A stretch of 64,000 nucleotides of DNA from Dipteronia dyeriana. Lineage: Eukaryota > Streptophyta > Magnoliopsida > Sapindales > Sapindaceae. The notes below the pieces were generated by a model. That model worked only from the letters and a program-made list of their open reading frames with translations. It was not told where the DNA came from and did no database searches. Each line of letters begins with the position of its first letter. The stretch's first letter is position 1. Location of the stretch: assembly GCA_032871835.1 (NCBI GenBank), contig CM065295.1:87351819-87415818 (forward strand), read 5' to 3'. Shown here piece by piece: positions 11,301 through 22,881 of this stretch. The position numbers were made by a program, and so were the translations under genes.

Positions 11301-14300
11301 CCAAAAACAATAACGAAGGCAAAGGAACAACGTTTACCAAGATAGGTACAAGTATGTTGAAGCATGAATCTGTTTTTGAACTTTTTTGTTTTTTTGTTTC
11401 TGTTTTTGTTTTATAGCGCCGAGAATTGTAACGATCTAAATATTTGAATTTATGAGACAAGAAATATATTTGTAATGACTAAAATACCCCTGAGTTTTGG
11501 TAAAATTTAAGGTTTGAATCAGAAGTATGTGAAGTATAATGATTTAGGATTTTCAGTTAGGACAATGTTTGACCCACCAATTGGTTGTTGCCACGTGATC
11601 AATTTTAGAAGAATACAATAAGATAAATGTAAAAAGTGAAAAGAAAAATATCACATACAAATATTCAATTGGTGGGGTCATTACCCAAGCATTTTATTTT
11701 ATTATTACCAAATCAATAAATTCAGTTTCATAATATTAAGGCATGAGTGCGAATGATCCAATTCAATACAATCTAATAGGATTCATTTGATCTAATTCAA
11801 TCTAATGGATTTGATTGGATTTTAGGTCATCATTGGATCGATTGAAAATGTTTAAAATATGGATAATGGTAAACATTCAACCCTTTTATCCATCATTTAC
11901 ATCTTATTTACGTGACAACTTACATGACAACTTACATGACACATCCTTGTCAACTTATAGAGCTTCCTACATGGACCGATTTATTTTATGTTATTTTTTT
12001 TGTTATATAAAATTATGAACAGATTGAATGGAATTAAAAAGTACAATGACGTGACAATGTGATGATGTGGCAGCTGACAAAGAAGTACACTATAAACTGT
12101 CACATCAAGTTAGATATAAAGGTTGGATAATAAGAATGGATGTCTATCATTATCCTTAAAATATCGTTAATATCAATATTAGAAATATAAAAATATATTT
12201 TTAATATCGATCCTCTTAAAATCTGAAAAATATCATAAAATATTTCTATCAAAATATAGATATTTACTTTCTTAAATTAAATAATTAACGAGATTAATAT
12301 AAATTACTACCTTTTTTATCTAGAATGTATAATTAAATCATAAAGAAATGTTTTTCTTTTAGCTATTACAATAAAAATTGTGATCTAAAGAGATAATAAA
12401 ACTCGAATTTACAACCTTTAATGTAATTTTACTTAAACAAATGGGGTAGTAATCTTGTAAAAAAAATAAAAAATTAAACAATACATGTCAAAAAAAAGTA
12501 TCGATCAATTAACAATTGTATTATTGATATTATAAGAGTTGGTAGTTACCTTTCGAATTATAACTATATGAAATAAATAATTTAATTTATTTAGTCACCA
12601 ATTAATTTTCAAAGATAAATGGATGTCAATATTTCATAATTCTATAGTTTATAACATATTATAATCATTAAGCTGAATTTCATTCAAAATAAAATTTGAA
12701 ATTGGAAAATTAAAAAGAATAAATGGACAAATATTTATTTTTGGTCAATAACTCAAATCGAAATCAATATTGTTTTCCTTGATTACATAGAAACATGATT
12801 CAAATGTGAAACTGAAATTTGAATATAATCGAGGGGTAAAATGGGGAAAAAACAAGAAGAAGATTGGAAGGCGGGGTATGTCTCGTAGGAGAGAGACAGA
12901 AAAATCGGGGTTTGAGCCATTGGAGTTATCGGTGTCGAGAAGTCTGAAATTCGGCGGATGTTTTAATTTGCCCCTCTACTTTCACGACATTGCAAGATTG
13001 CCCCTATAACGGTCATAATTATTTTGTTGTTTCTGCTACAACATAGGTGACAACTGGCAAGCATCCGCCCTTGCAAATTCAAATACGAGGAAGAATATGT
13101 TCAATTAATTAATTTTGAAATGTGTCATTTAATGACCGAAAACATTAACATTGCACATGTCACTTCTGTTTAATGTCATAATTTCAATCACTAATTCATA
13201 CCTAGTGGTTCAAGGCAATTCCCTTATGGTAATTAGACCTCTAAACGAAACTGAATTTGAGATCTTAAATTCCAATTTTCTCTCAAATAATTAATTGATT
13301 AAAAATTATGGGATCTACTAGATCACAATTAGAATTTAGAGTATGAATATCTTGGTAAATGTTTTTGTTAATTTCAATATATGAGTAGCCTCTAGAGGTC
13401 GGGTTTGGATAAATACTTTCAAATAAGCCATTCAAATCTCACAAATAATAATAATAATAATAATAATACATTGTTTATATAAGTGGATAAATAGATACCC
13501 TAACAAAAATCAAAATGGGTTTTTTTAAAATGGTTTTAAGTTAAATATTAAAGATGGGTCTAGTAAAATAATTTAAGGAATTTACTACTTAGATTTTTTT
13601 TATTTTTTTATTTTGTTAAAGGGAACAAAATCACAAAACTGTAATGATATGGATAACCAATAACAAGTGATTGAATCAAATCGATGAGTATTATTAACTA
13701 TAGATATTTTTCTATTATAATGATTCAATTTTTTTTCATAACTATTAACTTTAAATAAAAAAAACACAATAACTATTAGTTATTTCCATAATTACAGAGA
13801 ATTTGTGTAATATCATGATACTTTTTTTTATAAGCATATATGAAGACTTTTCGATGAAATTTAAATTGAGGCAAAGATCAACAACAATTCATTTTATACA
13901 AATTCTTAAATAGTGTTTTTTTTTTTCAATAATACTATTTTGTCCAAATTTGATATCATCACTGTAATCCATTCATTTAAATTGTATTTGATTTACATAA
14001 TTTAATTGAATAGATTATACAAATACCACATCATTTAGATACCAGATTAGACAACGTAGAATTACTATTTTTTTCTTATATACTATTTATAGTAATGGAG
14101 ACTCGAACCTAATATATTAGCATACTGAATGAGCGTTTTTCACCGATAAACCATATTGTGTGGTGTTATTTTTACACTAGTTTTACACAATAAACTGATT
14201 CAGTGCAATAAATTTTTAAGTTACAAAGCCATATTTAAGTAATTAATTAATATTTGAAATCAAAATGTTTTATATTTGAACTTAATTAAATTAATTAAAT

Positions 14301-15465
14301 ACAAATAGTTAAGAGTGAGCGTTTAATGGATCGATTCATTTTTTAATATAACCGATACAGTTCAATTTTTTTTTTTAAATGAATCGATCTAATAAAATTT
14401 ATAAATGTCAACCAATTAAAAACCAGTCGAATTGAATTGCTTCGATTTTTTCAATTTTAGGTCTATTGGGACAAATTAATGGCCATTAATTAATACATAG
14501 ATCTTTCATATTTTAATCCTTTTGGATATTCAACCAAATTAAATTATGGAATTGAATACATTAAAAATATTAATTTAAAATAATATTCAGCAAAACAGTA
14601 AAGGAAAAAAAGTATGTTTTGATATATTTTTATTATTTCATAGTTGTATGGATAGTTGAATATTAAACTATTTTTTATATATAAATTGGATCTCAATTTG
14701 AATTTTTAGTTTAAAAAGTCAAATCGAAATAAAAACCGACCCAATCAGTTTTTAAAAAACTAAACCAAACTAAACCGATCGATTTAAGAAAACAAACAGA
14801 AACCTATTCGATTCGGTTTATTGGCTTTTTTGTCCACTCGATAAATAATCCTTGCAGGAGGAAGCCCCAAAATTTAAATTTGCTGTTATCAACAAAAAGT
14901 AATTAGTGAAGTCAGAAGAGAGACAGCTAATGACTTAACAAATAAGCTTTTATTGCACTAGTGACAGAGACACATACGGATTCTTTATTATATAAAACAA
15001 GCTGGAAATCAGTGTTTGTTTATTGTGTTTGCTTTATATATATTCCCCATTAAATTAAATCTGCTGAACCATATGTAGCACAAAATTGAGCTTTAAATAG
15101 CAGCTGAAGTGTGATAAATGATAGATCTTTACAAGTAAAAAAGAGGAAACTTTCATTTTCATAGCATTTAGTGAGTGTGGGATTTGATTGCTTAGTTTTG
15201 GTTGCCATTTAAAGAAAAGCAACTGTTTGGTAGATGAAGATTTCAGAGTCTTAAAAAATTATGTACCCAGAAGCCAGAAGTTGGTAAAAATCCAACTAGT
15301 AGCTGGAATTCATTCAATGTGGTCACGGGATCTGCGATACATGGGATACCTTTTGCTTCATCTTTCCATCTACATTGATACATTATCATTTTAACTGATT
15401 CATTACAATTCTAGTGCCTTTGTTAATGAGGAAATTGGATATTACCTACCTAGGGTGTGATTAGC
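11301..15465. other. AT-rich intergenic spacer
   Basis: No gene is supported. The DNA is mostly A/T, with an AAT microsatellite at about 13446-13468. A segment at about 14310-14845 has scattered CCGAT / ATCGGTTTA motifs resembling the hAT-like element at 50.3 kb but without clear ends. A less AT-rich patch at 12830-13015 encodes nothing recognisable. Confidence 0.5.
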
Positions 15466-15466
15466 T

Positions 15467-15799
15467 AAGGATGACAATTTCACCTTAACTCGCGGGGAAC
15501 CGATCTGAACCCGACGAATGGGTCAGGTATGGGTCTGACTATTTGGGTCGTAGGTCAGGTCTGGATATGAAAATGCAAACCCGAATTGGTTTTGGTATGG
15601 GAAAGAACGAAACCCAAACCCATAGACCCAATTACTTTAAAACTCATAGTCAAAACGATGTGGTTTCGAGTTGTTAATTATAATATATTATGTTCGCGAG
15701 TCGACCCAAACTCACGAAATTATTCAGGTCCATGGTTTGGTCTGGGTTTCAAAATATAACGGGTCCAAATATAGTAAGACTCAACCCCTTGTCATCCAT
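15467..15799. mobile_element. Small DNA-transposon-like element with GGATGACAA inverted ends
   Basis: The left end reads AGGATGACAA and the right end TTGTCATCC, an inverted pair about 330 bp apart. The interior is richer in GC than its surroundings and repeats GGGTC/GGTCAGG/GGTCTGG motifs on one side and their complements further on. This fits a hAT-like non-autonomous element. I did not find a convincing 8-bp target duplication. Confidence 0.45.
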
Positions 15800-16189
15800 A
15801 GTATGAGTAAGATTATTCATAAGAGGAAACAACTTTTCAAAGCCAATATATCTAATTGCCATTATTTTTGACGGTTTAACGGTTGTCTGTGTTAAAAATG
15901 TAAAAAAAAAAAAACTTAATTATCTATATCAACATTATATTAGTAAAATCAAACTTTTTTAAAAAAGTTAATTTTAAAAAATAGAAAAAAAAAGTATATC
16001 TACCATCCATCTTTCATAAAAAAATAATTCAAAAAAGCTAAAAGATGTGGAGATCAATCCATTTTTTTAAAGCAAGATCGATCTTTTTTGAAATTTAAAA
16101 TTTTAAAGAAAATATTATACTAAATGATTAAAATAGCATTCTTAATGTTAATGTTGGTCCTTTTTTTTTTGAAACTTGTGTTTAAGGGC

Positions 16190-16453
16190 CAGGGGCGGCC
16201 CTGATATTTCAAAGGCCCATAATGAATCTTTAAAATAGATCCCATAAATATTTTCATATATTTTTTTAATATATATAGCATATTGGACATTTTTTGTAAG
16301 TATCTTTAATTTTGGTCTATTTTAAATATCCATAAAATATTTATTAGGCCAATAATTATATAACTCATTACATATAAATTGGATTGTGTTTATTGCTTTT
16401 GAAAATGGGTCTTGGGCAACCGCCCTTTTAGACCAGGGCCAGGGTCGCCCCTG
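16190..16453. mobile_element. hAT-type MITE, 264 bp
   Basis: The terminal inverted repeats are CAGGGGCGGCCCTG at the left and CAGGGTCGCCCCTG at the right, matching the CAGRG...G ends of plant hAT elements. The flanking 8 bp are TTAAGGGC and CTAAGGAC, a 6-of-8 match that fits a decayed target-site duplication. There is no coding capacity. The right end abuts the start of another MITE, so this copy probably inserted into that element's terminal repeat. Confidence 0.7.
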
Positions 16454-16840
16454 CTAAGGACATCTCTAATATAAAAGTTGTTTGCAAACCAAAATTTGTT
16501 GACATGACAATAATGTAAAAATACTTGTTTTCTATACGGCATAAAAATAGACTTAATAGATAATCAACTTAAAAATTAGTCTCTAATGATTCTTATTAAA
16601 ACACATTTATTTTTAATGATAAGTCTAAAAAAAATTTCTCTGTTTTTTTCCTTTTTATTTTATTTACCTATATAAATAGATGAAAAAATAATATAAATTT
16701 TCAACTGAAAAAATATATATGCAATAGATCGTCCAAAAGTAGACGGTCATTTTGATAATATATCATTTTTATTCTCACATAAACGTAAGGTTGAATATAC
16801 ACAACTGCATTATAGATGCAATATTTTAATAGCCCAAATA
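16454..16840. mobile_element. MITE family copy A
   Basis: It begins CTAAGGACATCTCTAATATAA and is homologous over most of its length to the segment at 18066-18508. Both share, in order, a TTGTTGACAT block, a TAATGATTC(C/T) block, AAACACATTT, a GT(C/A)GACGGTC-like block and a TTGAATATACACRACTG block. There is no coding capacity. The right boundary is approximate. Confidence 0.6.
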
Positions 16841-16983
16841 TTTATCTTATTCCATTGAGCTGCTTTATCTACTAGAGTTATACCTTATGTACTATTGTTA
16901 AAATTTCCTGTGTATGTGTTTTTATTTTTATTTTTTTGAAATAATTTCCTCTTTGTCAAAACAACTATCAGTTAATTCACGGC

Positions 16984-17394
16984 CAGAGCGGGTCCTGACT
17001 TTTCGAAGATTCCTGGACAAAATCTAAAAAATGGATCCCTTATAAGGGGTTGCGTATATATGGTACACAATACATGACTAAAATGAAATTTCGAAATCGA
17101 CTAAAAAAAGAAAAAAAAACTTTAAATTGATTCGTACAAGAAAAAAAAACTTTAATTACTTGGATATGAGATTTTTATCCCAGATAATTGGATCATTTGT
17201 TAATAATAATATTATTATTAATAATATTTGGGTTTTTATAAAAATATTTGAACCAATTTTTATCTGTACCAAAATCATTCAATTCAATATTAAATATAAA
17301 AGATTTAGACTCCATTTTGGATCCTTTTTTCTTGGGTCCTAGGCGGGTACCTATAATGGCCTACCTATAATGGCCCCCCTCAGGGCCGGCTCTG
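16984..17394. mobile_element. hAT-type MITE, 411 bp, with 7/8 target duplication
   Basis: The left end CAGAGCGGGTCCTGA and the reverse complement of the right end, CAGAGCCGGCCCTGA, form terminal inverted repeats with two mismatches in 15. The 8 bp just outside are TTCACGGC at the left and TTCACAGC at the right, a 7-of-8 target-site duplication as made by hAT transposases. The interior is AT-rich and non-coding, with a palindromic AATAATATTATTATTAATAA stretch near 17206. Confidence 0.8.
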
Positions 17395-18065
17395 TTCACA
17401 GCTGGTAATCCATTAATCCTATATGTCAGGCTCTTGACATATTAATCGATCGATATAAAAAACACTTAGCTTGGAGCAGATTTTGAATTCTTTTGCATAG
17501 ATATATATTGGTGTTTTTAGCGTTTGCATGGCCCAAAGAAACATCCACCTCATGAATTTGCAAACAAAGGCAACAATTTAAAAATCAAATCAAACAAGAC
17601 AAAAGAAATAGATCCATCAGTTTCGAACCAAAATTGATCACAGAAGTTGTCATCAAGATTAAACTTCAAAGACCCACCAAGACGTGGTCATGTTGTTTTT
17701 CTCTTCTCTGTTAACACACGTAACCAATCACTGTTGCATTAAAGCCTCAAACATCACATCAAAATTGCACATATTCAACATAACATGCATGCATAAATAT
17801 TGTGGGCGTTTTATGAATTTGTTTGATGCATATATATAATAATTATTTCCCCAATACATCCGTTCAAGTTTTAATTTTGTGGTCAGTAATGAAGATAGAT
17901 AGATACTTAGATAGCAACCTTAAAGTGATCCTAGGTTCTTGATGAGGCTTGAGTTCATGTTAGAGTACTTTCATCCGAACATTGGTTTCATTTCCTTGTT
18001 AAAGTTATATTGTTATTATTGTCGGGATTTTCTCTCACATCCTACTATATAAATAAGTAAATGTT
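17395..18065. other. Intergenic spacer
   Basis: AT-rich spacer between two small transposons. I see no gene, RNA or repeat that I can support. Confidence 0.5.
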
Positions 18066-18508
18066 CTTAGAACAATTTCAATATAAAAATGATTTGCATA
18101 TGAATTATTGTTGACATAGTGTCAATGAACTTACTTCTTATGTGCCATAAATATGGATTTGATAGACGATCAATTTAAAATTTGTTTCCAATGATTCCGT
18201 TTAAAACACATTTTGTTTTAATGATGTGTTCAATTTATTTTCTATTTTTTTTTTATTTCCTTATCAACCGTAGATGACAAATTAATGTCAATTTGTAATG
18301 TTTGTTGAATCAACCTAAGAAAGGTTGTACAACAGACCATCTGAAAGTGGACAGTCGTGTTGACAATGTCTAATTTTTTTTTACCACGTCAATTTGAGAT
18401 TGAATATACACGACTGTATTGGAGAAAGATTTTTTAAAAGAATGTCTATTAATCATACGTGGTATCTCTTTTTTTCGCAAGTCATGCTTGCATTGAAGAT
18501 GCTCTTAA
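18066..18508. mobile_element. MITE family copy B
   Basis: It is homologous to the copy at 16454-16840. The left end (TTCTTAGAACAATTTCAAT) and the reverse complement of the right end (TTAAGAGCATCTTCAATGC) form imperfect inverted repeats of the 'gagcatcttcaat' kind common in plant MITEs. There is no coding capacity. Confidence 0.6.
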
Positions 18509-18988
18509 CCTACTAAAGCCGTTTTAAGGATAAAACCCTTTAGAATTGTTCATGTTTAGTTAAAATTTCCCAAGTAGTTTGAATTCGAAAAAATAAATAA
18601 AGAACATAGTAGATATTACTTGACTACGTGCTCGATTGATTGAGCTTTCTACTGGTTCAAAAGGTCTACGAACGTCTATTTGAATTTCTTTGAGTTGTTT
18701 CGTTAGGCTTTTAAGAATGTCTATTTTTAATTGAGTATATGCTAGTAGAGTTTAAACCTCTATTAGGCAAAAGCTCATGGAGAGGTACTTCTCCAAATAG
18801 ACATTTAAAAAAAAAAATCTACCAAACAAACAATTATATATTTAAAAAAAAAACTATATTTCTAATAGATCTACTACAAGTAGATCTTTTATCAATAGAG
18901 GTTTTTTAAAAGCCCAGATACCCAACCAAACAAGCTACTTGTTTAATTGTTTTGCATTTGAAACTCATGGAAAGACGTCGATTGTTGA

Positions 18989-19622
18989 TGTTAATAATAT
19001 TCAATATAATCAAAACGAATTCGGATTACCGTTCACCATCGAAAATCTGAATTCCAACGGAAGCAGGGATCAAATACCTGGAACTTTATTACCGGATGGA
19101 GGACGATCACACGATCGGAAAGTCCCCTCTAATCACAATGCATGTTACCCACACTTTGATTATAGATGAGAGAAAATTCTACAGATTTTCTCTACATCTC
19201 TCTTGTGTTTATATTCTCTATATTTTGTGTTCTCTGTTGAACACATGCACACATGCATTATTGCATGCAATACTCTCTTGCACACACACGTGCCTTTTGA
19301 ATAGCACTGCACACACACAAAACCTTTTACATTGTACATACAATGCTTTCCCATGCCTACTCATAATGTTTAGACACAGCCACGCACACATTCACGTTAT
19401 TATGTGTCTTGTTATTTTTGTCTTAATCAGTCTCTAACAATGATGTATATATAGCATAAAACTGTTCATTGGGCTTATGTTTGGGCTTTGCATATATGTC
19501 ATAGGCATGGGCTTGAGCTTGGGTTCGAATTACATGGATTTTAGGCTCTCCACGTATTACTTGTGTTCTTGGCCCACTTGGGTGTATAATGGGTCTCTAA
19601 CCCATACCTAAATATACTAACA
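18989..19622 (-). repeat. Left (3') LTR of the copia element, 634 bp
   Basis: It starts TGTTAATA and ends TATACTAACA on the + strand, which is the expected TG...CA structure with inverted terminal bases. It is closely similar to 27504-27910. On the minus strand a purine-rich GTGAGAGA lies just before it and could be the polypurine tract. Short frames inside the LTR should not be taken as genes. Confidence 0.75.
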
Positions 19623-20789
19623 TCTCTCACTCGCACAAGTGGGGCCAACACAGTTAAGTTATCACAAGCCCATCATAAGTGCAACCTTATTAATCAACAT
19701 CTGTCACTCCCCAAATGGCGTAAGGTGTGATATATACAGAGGAGCCTTTAAAACATTTAAACACAAGTATTATTATCATTATAAAAAATGTTCATACGGG
19801 TAAGTGCATCGTGTGACCTATGAACAATCAATATATATATAAAAGGGAGCTAACAATCTCAAATATAAAATCTCTATTTACAAGAGATAATTTTGTTCAT
19901 TATTGTGTCATAGATTTAATTTATAATTTTTATCAGTCTAAAGCATACTTGATCACTCAAAAGCTATGATTGACTTTATCACATTTAATGTATTCACAAT
20001 TGTAACAAATACAATTGGTCGGCTGGTGAATACATAAGTCAGATAAAATTTCATTAAACCTTCCCATTTCATCTCTATCTCTCTGTCTCCAGAACAACTG
20101 TTACCCTAGACGTGTCTCATAGGCTGAATTATCATAGCCATAGAAATAACACGCTAAAGAAGCTAATATTATCCTTTCACTTCAAGATAGAGTGAATGGT
20201 CATAAGGACACTGTTTGAAGTTAATGTAAAACTTCAGTGGAACTTACACAATGAGGAAGCAGGGATTCATTTTCTCATTTTTCACATCGGTCACAAATAG
20301 CACACGTGGTATGAAACACGTGTTACAGTGAATTTCATTCTAAATAAGAATGCATATGTCTTTATATTATTCACCGTACAGATCTTAGTCTAGTCACAAC
20401 TCTCGTGACTAACCCGAGTTCTTAAAAGCTCACCTCTCTCTGACGCTACATTAAGATCTCAAATATGGCTTGAATCAGGTCAATGATAGTGGGGTCTATC
20501 TTGATCGATTCTAAAATATATTATTATATTTATTGTGAACCTCATCTTGACAAAGTCAAGGCGACATATTTATATATAGCTCTGCGAGAATATATCCTAC
20601 AAATTCTCTAATATATATGTGTCTCATCTCAGCTTGTTATCTCAGCAACTGAGGCGACCGCACATGTAAGAATGCTAGTCTCAACCTGACAACATATTTT
20701 TATTACATTATGTGTGTAATTATGCTAGCATTAAAAGTAAATTCCCTTACTATTAAAGTTATATCATAATCCTCTGAATCTAGGATTAT

Positions 20790-21000
20790 ATTGATATACA
20801 TTTACCAATTTTTGTAGCATAATTTATATTGGGTCTTGTACATATCACAATGTACACTAATTAGTTAGTCGTACTTTCAAGGTATGTCAATATCCTCTTG
20901 ACAACATCTCAATGATGTAATCAAGGATTATATTGGTGTTCACTCACCAATCTTATGACGTAATTAATGATAGACTTTGTACATAAAACAATATACATAA
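20790..21000. repeat. Two degenerate tandem units near the 3' end of the copia element
   Basis: Units starting AGGATTATATTGATATACA (about 20790) and AGGATTATATTGGTGTTCAC (about 20926) each continue into a CACCAAT/ACCAATTT block and a TTGTACATA...CAATRTACA block. Spacing is about 135 bp. They lie in the presumed 3' non-coding part of the minus-strand element. Confidence 0.45.
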
Positions 21001-21179
21001 GACTCTGTATGGTACTAACATGAGAAACTTGTAATTAATAACTTGATCTTATGGAGTTTCAATGTATACATTGAGGATAAGAGTTTGTAATTTCAACAAT
21101 AGGAGTATCTATGAGCCTATAATTGCTCATTTCTAATCAACTATTACTCCTAATATATATAAGCCACATTGCTTATATA

Positions 21180-21238
21180 AAATCTCAAAGAAATTTGAGA
21201 ATTACCATCTCAAAGAAATTTGAGAATTACCATCTCAT
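21180..21238. repeat. 29-bp tandem duplication
   Basis: The motif ATCTCAAAGAAATTTGAGA followed by ATTACC occurs twice in direct succession. Each copy holds the small palindrome CTCAAAGAAATTTGAG. Confidence 0.7.
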
Positions 21239-22000
21239 TATGGTTTTACAAACTCTTCATTATTTCTAACCTATTTAGTCCACATATATAGATAATATAA
21301 AAATTATCCTTAACCTATTTAGTGTACTTACCATGGCTATCTTTAGTCATCAATAATCTGTAAGACATTACAGCTTGATGAAATAAAAGATACCACTTTC
21401 TAGAGGATTGTTTCAAACCATACATTAATCAAGCAAGCACACTTATGCACTCTTGATCTTTTGAAACGAAAAATTTACATGCAACTCCATGCAAATCTCT
21501 TCCTCTATATGTAAATCTCTTCCTCTAGTTCTCTATCGAGAAGTACAATCATTACATCCATCTGATGTAATTTCAGGTTCAAATATGTGACTAGTGCTAG
21601 AATAAGGCGTATAGAAGAAAACTTTACTTTCAAAGAATAAGTTTATTCATTTGCGATTAATCGTGCCTTATACCTCTCATTGGTACTTTCCGCCTTACAT
21701 ATGATATATATGGAATCCATATGTTCATAACAGTCTAATGACCAAGCGGTAAGTGAATCAAGTTTCGGACATGATCATTTTTCTATACTCCATCTCCCCT
21801 TCCATTGCTTTCATTCATATATTCACTTTGTAGATATAAGTGATAGCTCAATTCTAAAATCTTTGACTCATCACTGTTAAGTGAAGTAATCATCAAAAAT
21901 TCCCTTTCAATCTCCGAAAGATGAAGTGGGATAATTTGGTGATTATGTCCAGGAGTTGGTAAATTATTAGAGTGGCTGATTTAACAGTTGTTTCACTCCC

Positions 22001-22338
22001 ACTAAAGATGAAAGATCCATTAGGATTTCTACTCCTACTAGGGTGTAGATTTCCACTTTTACTCCCACTAGGGATTATGGATGCACGTTTGGGGATTGAG
22101 GATGGATATAGGTCCTCCCATCCCCATCCCCACTTCCTAGACCTTTCCCTCATCCCCCCCCCCCCCCCCCACTAAGGATGAAAGATCCATTAGGATTTCT
22201 ACTCCTACTAGGGTGTAGATTTCCACTTTTACTCCCACTAGGGATTATGGATGCACGTTTGGGGATTGAGGATGGATATAGGTCCTCCTATCCCCATCCC
22301 CACTTCCTAGACCTTTCCCTCATCCCCCCCCCCCCTCC
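22001..22338. repeat. 169-bp direct tandem duplication ending in poly-C
   Basis: Copies at 22001-22169 and 22170-22338 are nearly identical. Each starts CACTAARGATGAAAGATCC and ends in a homopolymer of C (17 at 22154-22170, 12 at 22324-22335). The near-identity suggests a recent duplication, plausibly by slippage or unequal exchange at the poly-C. Confidence 0.85.
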
Positions 22339-22881
22339 AATTTTCCCATTTGAGGGAAATGGGGATGGGAGATGTTTGGGGGGAGGTCCCCCCATCCTCA
22401 TCCCCATCCTCATCCACATCCCCATCCCCAGTTCCCCATTTTTCCTGTTTTTCCCTGTTTTCTCGTATCCCCCGGTCCCTCATTTTTCTATTTCCCTGTT
22501 TAACTAAAAATTATAAATTAAATTTTAAAAAAACAAATCTTTCATTACAAATAAAAAATATCAATACATTACAAATTCAACATTAAATGTTTCAAATAAT
22601 TCAAATACATATTATAATTATATTTATATACTTTTGGGGGAAATGAAGAAATAGGGATCTCTATCCCCATCCCCATTTCAATTTAATTGTGGGGGAAATG
22701 GGGAAATGGGGAAATGGGGATGGGGAGGGTCCCCCCATCCCCATCCCAAATTTAATTTGGGGATGAAAATCATCCCCATCCCCCCTATCCCCCCCTCCCC
22801 CATTTTTTCCCACAAAAAAAATCCCCAAATGGGGATGGAGATGCGTGGATTTGGGGCCCCGGGGATAAATGTGCATCCCTA
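22239..22881. mobile_element. Possible small G/C-rich DNA element inside the copia
   Basis: The left end TAGGGATTATGGATGCACG and the reverse complement of the right end, TAGGGATGCACATTTATCCC, share TAGGGAT and GGATGCAC blocks. The body is full of GGGGATGG/CCATCCCC repeats, unlike the surrounding AT-rich copia DNA. The target duplication is ambiguous (TCCCACTA against CCCTACTA). The ends need comparison with other genomic copies. Confidence 0.4.

Noticed and set aside
19096..19437. Plus-strand 113-codon frame, and its relative at 27458-27886
   Set aside because: Both lie in the copia LTR pair, which reads on the minus strand; the similarity reflects LTR duplication, not a gene family.
22178..22507. 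109-codon Pro/Leu-rich frame in the G/C-rich island
   Set aside because: Encoded by the tandem duplication and CCCCATCC repeats, so it is low-complexity, not a protein.
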